From positions 12,120-18,473 of the forward strand of contig KL571323.1 in NCBI GenBank assembly GCA_000715855.1: a DNA stretch of 6,354 bases. The letters run 5' to 3'. This document shows positions 1 to 4,215 of this stretch, piece by piece (positions within the stretch are counted from its first letter, which is position 1; each line of letters starts with the position of its first letter). The DNA comes from Actinoplanes liguriensis. GTDB lineage: Bacteria > Actinomycetota > Actinomycetes > Mycobacteriales > Micromonosporaceae. The notes beneath the pieces were generated by a model. That model saw nothing but the letters and a program-made list of their open reading frames with translations. It was not told the origin of the DNA and did no database searches. A program made the translations under genes and the position numbers.

Positions 1-833
1 CCGGGCACCGTGCGCCCGGCGTCGCGGAGCACCGGCAGGGTGGCCGCGGCGATCGCGTCCGACGCGGCGAACACCGCGTCCACGTCCGGGGCGCGTTCCA
101 GCAGCGTACGCATCCCGGAGGCGCCGTTCTCCCGGCGCCAGTCGCCGTGCACGATGAGGTCCTGGTCGATCGGCAGGCCGTGCGCCATCAGCGCATCGGT
201 GTACCCGGCCAGCCGGTCCACGCCGCCGGAGGTGTCCAGCGGCCCGGTGATCGTCGCGATCCGGCGGCGGCCGGCGGCGATCAGGTGTTCGGTGGCGGAG
301 CGCGCCCCGGCCCGGTCGTCGGCGGAGACCGAGCTCATCACGTCCTCCAGGCCGAGGACCCGGCCGCAGGCCACGATCGGCACCTGGGCGGTGACGAGCT
401 GCTTGAGCAGCGGGTCCCCGGAGTGCGGGGAGACCAGCAGCACGCCGTCGACGTGACCGCCGTTGAGGAACGCGATCGTCCGGCTGCGTTCCTCGGGCGT
501 GGAGGCGATCATCAGGATCAGGGTCAGCTCCCGGTCGGAGAGCGCCTGGGCCACGCCGCGCAGCAGCACCGAGAAGTTCGGGTCCTCGAAGAGCAGGTGC
601 TGCGGCTCGGTCAGCAGGAAGGCGATCGACCCGGAGCGTCCGGTCGCCAGGGACCGGGCGTGCTGGTTCGTCGTGTAGCCGGTCCGGGAGATGGCGTCCC
701 GGACCGAGCGCACGGCCTCCGGGCTGACCCAGTCACGCCCGTTGAGGACCCGCGAGACGGTTGCGTACGACACCCCGGCCTCGCGAGCGACGTCGCGGAT
801 CGTTGGGCGTTTGCGCGACACGTTCGGGATCAT
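1..833 (-). CDS. LacI-family transcriptional repressor (3' end cut by window edge)
   Basis: The frame is open from ATG 833 to the left edge (277 codons); about 60 C-terminal residues of the usual ~340 are missing. The N-terminus is a LacI helix-turn-helix: TIRDVAREAGVSYATVSRVLNG at residues 11-32, interrupted by no gap, with Y23, A24 and R28 in the recognition-helix positions. A hinge helix follows (ARSLATGRSG, 59-68). The remainder is a periplasmic-binding-protein-like effector domain with typical segments: ITGPLDTSGG, then R207 in RLAGYTDAL, and VFAASDAIAAA around S258-D259. R207 is the usual sugar-contacting arginine of the family. The start lies 5 bases past the stop of the permease gene, and its Shine-Dalgarno is weak (GAAGG at 848-844, 10 bases away), so translation is probably coupled. 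A GTG at 821 is a less likely start. I infer that it binds the two operators at 4088 and 4178 and responds to a sugar linked to galactoside use. Family assignment is very sure; the effector is unknown. Confidence 0.96.
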   Translation of the reverse strand, partial: MIPNVSRKRPTIRDVAREAGVSYATVSRVLNGRDWVSPEAVRSVRDAISRTGYTTNQHARSLATGRSGSIAFLLTEPQHLLFEDPNFSVLLRGVAQALSDRELTLILMIASTPEERSRTIAFLNGGHVDGVLLVSPHSGDPLLKQLVTAQVPIVACGRVLGLEDVMSSVSADDRAGARSATEHLIAAGRRRIATITGPLDTSGGVDRLAGYTDALMAHGLPIDQDLIVHGDWRRENGASGMRTLLERAPDVDAVFAASDAIAAATLPVLRDAGRTVP

Positions 834-838
834 AGTCT

Positions 839-1696
839 TTACGCCTTCACGCCACCGGCGGCCAGGTCGACCTGCCAGTACCTCTGCAGCGTGAGGAACA
901 GGGCGACCAGCGGGACGATCGACACGAGAGCGCCGGTCACCACCGCGGTGTACATCGAGGGCTGGTTGGCTCCCTGGTTGAGCAGGCCGTTCAGCCCCAC
1001 GGTCAGCGGGTAGAGCTTGTCGTTGCCGAGCATGATGTACGGCAGCATGAAGTTGTTCCAGATCGCCACGAACTGGAACAGGAAGACGGTCACGAGGCCG
1101 GTGCGCATCATCGGCATGACCACCCGGGCGAACGTGCGCCAGTCGCCGGCCCCGTCGATCCGGGACGCCTCCAGGATCTCCGTCGGCACCGCCGCGGCGG
1201 CGAAGATCCGGGCCAGGTAGATGCCGTACGGGCTGATGAAGCTCGGCAGCAGCACCGCCCAGTAGGTGTTGGTCAGACCGATCTTCGCCAGCAGCAGGTA
1301 CTGCGGGATGGCCAGGATGACGCCCGGCACCAGGACGCCGGCCAGGATCACGTTGAAGACGAAGCCCTTGCCCGGGAAGTCGAACTTCGCCAGCGCGTAC
1401 CCGCTCATCGCCGAGACCAGCGTGGAGACGCTCGCGCCGACGCCGGCGTACAGCGCGGTGTTGAGCATCCACCGCCAGTACAGGCCGTCCCGGTAACCGC
1501 TGAGGTCGGCCAGGTTGTCGAACAGGTGGGTGCTCGGCGTGAGCGTGAACGTGGAGAACAGCTCGCCGGCGCTCTTGCTCGACGCGATCACCACCCAGAT
1601 CACCGGGAGCAGGCAGTACGCCGCCCCGAGGAGCAGCAGCATGGTGGCGGTCGTGCTGGTCCTGCGCTTCTTGACAACAACCGGAATCGTCGTCAT
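839..1696 (-). CDS. ABC sugar transporter inner-membrane permease, MalG/CUT1 type
   Basis: This 285-residue protein has six predicted membrane segments, at about residues 18-38, 78-100, 112-135, 144-165, 197-222 and 250-272. The binding-protein-dependent permease signature (EAA loop, which docks on the ATPase) is at 174-195: ILEASRIDGAGDWRTFARVV then MP. The conserved C-terminus LQRYWQVDLAAGGVKA is typical of MalG-like subunits (usual length 270-300). It would form the membrane channel together with the preceding permease. Its ATG lies 3 bases after that gene's TGA. The Shine-Dalgarno AGGAGG (1710-1705) is inside the last codons of the upstream gene, 8 bases before the start, so translation is coupled and the two subunits should be made in equal amounts. 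The LacI gene follows after 5 bases. Family and role are certain; the sugar is not. Confidence 0.97.
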   Translation of the reverse strand: MTTIPVVVKKRRTSTTATMLLLLGAAYCLLPVIWVVIASSKSAGELFSTFTLTPSTHLFDNLADLSGYRDGLYWRWMLNTALYAGVGASVSTLVSAMSGYALAKFDFPGKGFVFNVILAGVLVPGVILAIPQYLLLAKIGLTNTYWAVLLPSFISPYGIYLARIFAAAAVPTEILEASRIDGAGDWRTFARVVMPMMRTGLVTVFLFQFVAIWNNFMLPYIMLGNDKLYPLTVGLNGLLNQGANQPSMYTAVVTGALVSIVPLVALFLTLQRYWQVDLAAGGVKA

Positions 1697-1699
1697 CCG

Positions 1700-2665
1700 T
1701 CAGTCCTCCTGGGTGAACGCGCGACGGCCGACGAGCTTGAGGAAGCCGAAGGACAGGATGAACGTCGCGACCGCGATGACCACCGAGGTGGCGGCCGCGG
1801 AGTAGATGTCGTTGCGCACGAACGCGTCGCGGTAGACCTTCATCAGCGGGGTCCACGTGAACGAGATCGTGTTGCTCAGCGGCTTGAGCGTGATCGGCTC
1901 GGCGAACACCTGCAGCGTCGCGATCAGTGAGAAGACGAACGTCATCACCAGCGACGGCATCACGATCGGGATCTTGATGCGCCAGGCGATCGCCAGCTCG
2001 GACGCGCCGTCGATGCGGGCCGACTCGTACAGGCTGGTCGGCACGGACTTCAGCGCGGTGTAGATGACGATCATGTTGAAGCCGGTGCCGCCCCAGATCG
2101 CGACGTTGGCGACCGCGTACAGCACCCACGAGGAGGAGAGCAGCTCGGGCGCGGTGATCCCGAACTTGTCCAGGGCGTAGACGAACGGGCTGACCCGGGG
2201 CAGGTAGAGGAAGCCCCAGAGCAGCGAGGCGACCACGGCCGGCACCGCGTACGGCAGGAAGATGGCGATCCGGGCGAAGCTGCTCAGCGCCGGCCGGGTG
2301 CGGTTCGCGTCCAGCAGCAGGGCCATCAGCAGCGCCAGGCCGAGCATGACGGGGACGACGATCAGGCCGTACCCGATGATCCGGTAGACGCTGGGCAGCC
2401 AGTCCGGGTCGGTCATCGACCGGCTGTAGTTGCTCAGCCCGGCCCACACCTCGGTGCGGGACTTCGAGCCCAGCCCGAGGCCGCTGACCTTCACCTTGCG
2501 CAGGCTCAGGTAGCCGGCGTAGACGATCGGGGCGGCCAGGAAGAGGGTGAACAGCAGCAGGCCGGGGGCGAGGAAGGCGTACGGGACGCCGCCGCGCCCT
2601 TTCCTGGCGGGCCTCGCGGCAACCGAGGCCGTGGTGGAACGGGGAAGAGTGGTGGTCAGCGCCAT
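1700..2665 (-). CDS. ABC sugar transporter inner-membrane permease, MalF/CUT1 type
   Basis: Counted from ATG 2665 the protein has 321 residues. It has a basic cytoplasmic N-terminus (RPARKGRGG) and six predicted membrane segments, at about 28-52, 96-118, 130-154, 179-205, 238-257 and 289-312. The EAA loop at 213-233 reads YESARIDGASELAIAWRIKI then P, with the conserved G and the closing I-x-P of MalF-type permeases. It pairs with the MalG-type subunit downstream. I chose the start at 2665 because GAAAGGG (2680-2674) stands 8 bases upstream. The longer in-frame ATG at 2704 would add 13 residues but lies in the loop of a 13-bp hairpin, where a ribosome would have poor access. The gene is 60 bases past the binding-protein stop and shares a transcript with it by inference. 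Confidence 0.96.
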   Translation of the reverse strand: MALTTTLPRSTTASVAARPARKGRGGVPYAFLAPGLLLFTLFLAAPIVYAGYLSLRKVKVSGLGLGSKSRTEVWAGLSNYSRSMTDPDWLPSVYRIIGYGLIVVPVMLGLALLMALLLDANRTRPALSSFARIAIFLPYAVPAVVASLLWGFLYLPRVSPFVYALDKFGITAPELLSSSWVLYAVANVAIWGGTGFNMIVIYTALKSVPTSLYESARIDGASELAIAWRIKIPIVMPSLVMTFVFSLIATLQVFAEPITLKPLSNTISFTWTPLMKVYRDAFVRNDIYSAAATSVVIAVATFILSFGFLKLVGRRAFTQED

Positions 2666-2673
2666 CGCCGAAA

Positions 2674-2680
2674 CCCTTTC
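2674..2680 (-). promoter_or_regulatory. Ribosome binding site that decides the MalF-type permease start
   Basis: GAAAGGG on the minus strand ends 8 bases before ATG 2665. It lies just beyond the left foot of the intercistronic hairpin and so stays single-stranded when the hairpin forms. This favours ATG 2665 over the in-frame ATG at 2704. Confidence 0.65.
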
Positions 2681-2687
2681 TGGGAGG

Positions 2688-2719
2688 ACCGGGTGGGGCG
2701 GCATGACGCCCCACCCGGT
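2688..2719 (-). promoter_or_regulatory. Intercistronic stem-loop between binding-protein and permease genes
   Basis: Plus-strand 2688-2700 (ACCGGGTGGGGCG) and 2707-2719 (CGCCCCACCCGGT) are perfect inverted copies, giving a 13-bp stem, almost all G-C, with a 6-base loop. In the minus-strand transcript it begins 6 bases after the stop codon of the binding-protein gene. No run of U follows it, so it is not a classical intrinsic terminator. Hairpins at this place in binding-protein-dependent transporter operons (malE-malF is the known case) protect the upstream message from 3' exonucleases or cause partial termination, so that more binding protein than permease is made. That role here is inference from position and stability. 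Confidence 0.8.
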
Positions 2720-2726
2720 ACCGGGT
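2713..2726. repeat. Perfect 14-bp palindrome overlapping the intercistronic hairpin
   Basis: ACCCGGTACCGGGT equals its own reverse complement. It overlaps one arm of the larger hairpin (2707-2719) and touches the stop codon of the binding-protein gene (2728-2726). As RNA it could fold into a small 5-bp stem with a GUAC loop, which would exclude the larger stem. Function is unknown. Confidence 0.6.
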
Positions 2727-4042
2727 CATCCGGCGACGGTGAATCCGCTGTTCTTCATGTCGTCCACGGTGGCCTTCTGGATCGTCGCGAGCGACTCCGT
2801 GAAGGCGGCCGCCTTCTTCGACTCGGCGGCCTTGCCGAACGCGTCGTTGAACGCGCTGTACGCGACGTTGACGTTCGGGCCGTACGTGAAGGGCTTGGTC
2901 TGCTTCCCGGCCTCGGCGGCGATGCTGTAGAAGTCGCTCTGGTCCGAGAAGAACGCCGGCGGCGTGGTCAGCGCGCTGGTCGCGTCGTTCGCGGCGGGGT
3001 AGACGTTGGCCGTGCCGGCGAGCAGCTTGAGCGCGGCCGGGTCGCTGTTCATCCACGTGATGAACTCGGCGGCCTCCTTCGGGTGCTTGCTCTGCGACGT
3101 CACGCTGGTCGCCGAGCCGCCCCAGTTGCCGGTCGCCGGGGCCGCGGTGTCCCACTGCGGCATCGGGGCGGCCTTCCACTTGCCCTTGGTGTCCTTGGCG
3201 CTGCCCTCGAGCACGCCCGGCGCCCAGACCGCGGAGACCCAGCCGACCTGCGAGCCGTCGTTGAGCGCGGCGTTCCACTCCGGGGTGTACATCGGCTTGT
3301 TGTCGATGGTCCCCTTCTCGACGAGGCCACCCCAGTACGCGGCGACCTTCTGGGTCGCGGCGTCGTTGATGTTGACGGTCCAGGAGTCGCCGTTCACGCC
3401 CCACCAGGAGGCGCCGGCCTGCTGCGCGAGCCCGGCGAACAGGCCCGCGTCACTGGCCGAGAAGGTGCCCAGGTACTGCTTGGCGTTCGCCTTGTGGATC
3501 TTCTCGGCGGCGGCCGCGTAGTCGTCCCAGGTCTTCGGCGCCTGCAGGCCGTTCTTCTCGAAGACGTCCGAGCGGTAGAAGAACATCAGCGGGCCGGAGT
3601 CCTGCGGGACGCCGTAGACGGTGTCGCCGCCGAGGGTGACGCTGTTCCAGGCGGCGGCCGGGAACTTGTCCTTGAGCGAGCCGGCCTCCTTGGAGATGTC
3701 GGCGAGCGCGTCGGCGGAGACCAGGGTGGGGATCTTCTGGTACTCGGCCTGCATCACGTCGGGCGCGCCGCTGCCGGCCTTGATCGCGGTGAGCAGCTTG
3801 GTGACGGCCGGGTCGCCGCCGTCCTGCTTGTTGACGGTGACCTGGATGTTCGGGTGGGTCGAGTTCCAGCCCTCGACGACCTTGTCCATGTTCGGCGCCC
3901 AGCTCCAGTAGGTCAGGGCGACCTTCTCGTTGCCGGCGGTGCTGCCGCTGTCCGGGGAATCGTCGGAGCTGCTGCACGCGGTGGTCAAGAACAGAGCCGC
4001 TGCGGTAAGGGACGCCAGCACAGGGGCGATCTTTTTCGACAT
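2726..4042 (-). CDS. Sugar ABC transporter substrate-binding lipoprotein (family 1)
   Basis: This 438-residue protein begins with a lipoprotein signal peptide: the basic MSKK, a hydrophobic stretch at 5-22, and a lipobox ending at C23 (LTTAC). The -3 residue is T rather than the preferred L or V. A disordered S/D/G linker (24-39) follows. The mature part is a family 1 extracellular solute-binding protein: KVALTYWSWAP at 40-50, GAPDVMQAEYQKIP at 92-105, YGVPQDSGPLMFFYRSDVF at 143-161, and GNWGGSATSVTSQSKHPKEA at 305-324. Many tryptophans (W46, W48, W213, W214, W221, W256, W273) could stack on sugar rings. It is anchored outside the membrane and delivers an oligosaccharide to the two permeases. 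The start has a strong site, AAGGAGG at 4053-4047. It is the first gene of the operon. The ligand is unknown; a galactoside is inferred from the divergent hydrolase. Confidence 0.96.
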   Translation of the reverse strand: MSKKIAPVLASLTAAALFLTTACSSSDDSPDSGSTAGNEKVALTYWSWAPNMDKVVEGWNSTHPNIQVTVNKQDGGDPAVTKLLTAIKAGSGAPDVMQAEYQKIPTLVSADALADISKEAGSLKDKFPAAAWNSVTLGGDTVYGVPQDSGPLMFFYRSDVFEKNGLQAPKTWDDYAAAAEKIHKANAKQYLGTFSASDAGLFAGLAQQAGASWWGVNGDSWTVNINDAATQKVAAYWGGLVEKGTIDNKPMYTPEWNAALNDGSQVGWVSAVWAPGVLEGSAKDTKGKWKAAPMPQWDTAAPATGNWGGSATSVTSQSKHPKEAAEFITWMNSDPAALKLLAGTANVYPAANDATSALTTPPAFFSDQSDFYSIAAEAGKQTKPFTYGPNVNVAYSAFNDAFGKAAESKKAAAFTESLATIQKATVDDMKNSGFTVAG

Positions 4043-4046
4043 TGAT

Positions 4047-4053
4047 CCTCCTT
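4047..4053 (-). promoter_or_regulatory. Strong ribosome binding site of the binding-protein gene
   Basis: AAGGAGG on the minus strand, a full match to the anti-Shine-Dalgarno core, stands 4 bases before ATG 4042. It is the strongest ribosome site in the window, which fits the need for excess binding protein. Confidence 0.85.
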
Positions 4054-4087
4054 GATAGGCACACCGGGTGAGGGCCGCGGTCGATGC

Positions 4088-4103
4088 CTGTGACCGGTTA
4101 CAG
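4088..4103. promoter_or_regulatory. LacI-type operator O1, over the transporter promoter
   Basis: CTGTGACCGGTTACAG is a 16-bp palindrome centred on CpG with one mismatched pair (G4092/T4099). A CpG-centred, even-length palindrome is the classic form of LacI/GalR-family operators, and the half-site CTGTAACC resembles GalR-type sites (TGTAANCG). An identical copy lies 90 bp to the right. Together with T4104 the identity spans 17 bases. It overlaps the predicted -10 box and start point of the transporter promoter, so a bound repressor would block RNA polymerase. I infer that the LacI protein of this operon binds here. Confidence 0.88.
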
Positions 4104-4128
4104 TGCTGCTGTTACGAGCGTGTGTCAA
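4100..4128 (-). promoter_or_regulatory. Predicted promoter of the transporter-lacI operon
   Basis: On the minus strand a perfect -35 box TTGACA (4128-4123) is followed by a 17-bp spacer and CACTGT (4105-4100) as -10. The -10 is imperfect but keeps the key A at position 2 and T at position 6. Transcription would start near 4093, giving a leader of about 50 bases before ATG 4042. The -10 and start point fall inside operator O1. The -35 is only 5 bp from the -35 of the divergent promoter, so the two polymerases may compete. Confidence 0.6.
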
Positions 4129-4149
4129 GCCCTTGCCTTCAAGCACTTG
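4125..4149. repeat. Tandem TCAAGC-N-CTTG repeats between the two operators
   Basis: TCAAGCCCTTG (4125-4135) and TCAAGCACTTG (4139-4149) match at 10 of 11 bases with an offset of 14 bp. Each contains an inverted CAAG-2-CTTG. They overlap both predicted -35 boxes, so they may simply reflect TTG-containing promoter elements. They could also be a paired site for a second regulator. Confidence 0.45.
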
Positions 4150-4161
4150 ATCCTGTGTATC
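4133..4161 (+). promoter_or_regulatory. Predicted promoter of the GH35 gene
   Basis: TTGCCT (4133-4138) as -35, a 17-bp spacer and TGTATC (4156-4161) as -10 would start transcription near 4168. TATCGT at 4158-4163 is an alternative -10. Operator O2 then sits at about +10 to +25, where a repressor would block initiation or early elongation. The boxes are poorer than those of the divergent promoter, so this is a tentative call. Confidence 0.4.
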
Positions 4162-4177
4162 GTTCCGACCTACCGGG

Positions 4178-4193
4178 CTGTGACCGGTTACAG
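4178..4193. promoter_or_regulatory. LacI-type operator O2, upstream of the GH35 gene
   Basis: CTGTGACCGGTTACAG is identical to O1 and in the same orientation; identity extends to T4194. Its right edge is 22 bp before the GTG start of the hydrolase gene. The position downstream of the predicted promoter is like that of lac O1. Having the same site before both divergent units indicates joint control by one repressor, most simply the LacI protein encoded in this locus. Confidence 0.88.
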
Positions 4194-4200
4194 TCCTAAC

Positions 4201-4210
4201 GGAAAGAGGG
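4201..4210 (+). promoter_or_regulatory. Ribosome binding site of the GH35 gene
   Basis: GGAAAGAGGG, a purine-rich site with GAGG at 4206-4209, ends 5 bases before GTG 4216. It supports that GTG as the start. The next in-frame ATG (4285, residue 24) has no comparable site close upstream. Confidence 0.65.
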
Positions 4211-4215
4211 TTCTC

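Noticed and set aside
147..1013. A 288-codon open frame on the plus strand across the lacI and permease genes
   Set aside because: It is antisense to two well-supported genes, crosses their junction, and has no domain features or good ribosome site.
2666..2704. A longer permease start at ATG 2704 (13 extra residues)
   Set aside because: This ATG lies in the hairpin loop, while ATG 2665 has GAAAGGG at a good distance. The extra residues (MPPHPVLPERVSA) show no conserved feature.
2688..2719. Reading the intercistronic hairpin as an intrinsic terminator
   Set aside because: No U-run follows on the minus strand and the genes beyond belong to the same transporter, so full termination is unlikely. 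A stabilising or partly attenuating role fits better.
2713..2726. The 14-bp palindrome as a third repressor operator
   Set aside because: Its centre is TpA rather than CpG and it lacks the TGTAACC half-site. It lies within the operon next to a stop codon, so an RNA-level role is more plausible.
2693..4045. A 450-codon open frame on the plus strand opposite the binding-protein gene
   Set aside because: Its composition is arginine, glycine and valine rich with no recognisable motif, and it covers a binding protein with a signal peptide, lipobox and family motifs. It is a GC-driven antisense frame.
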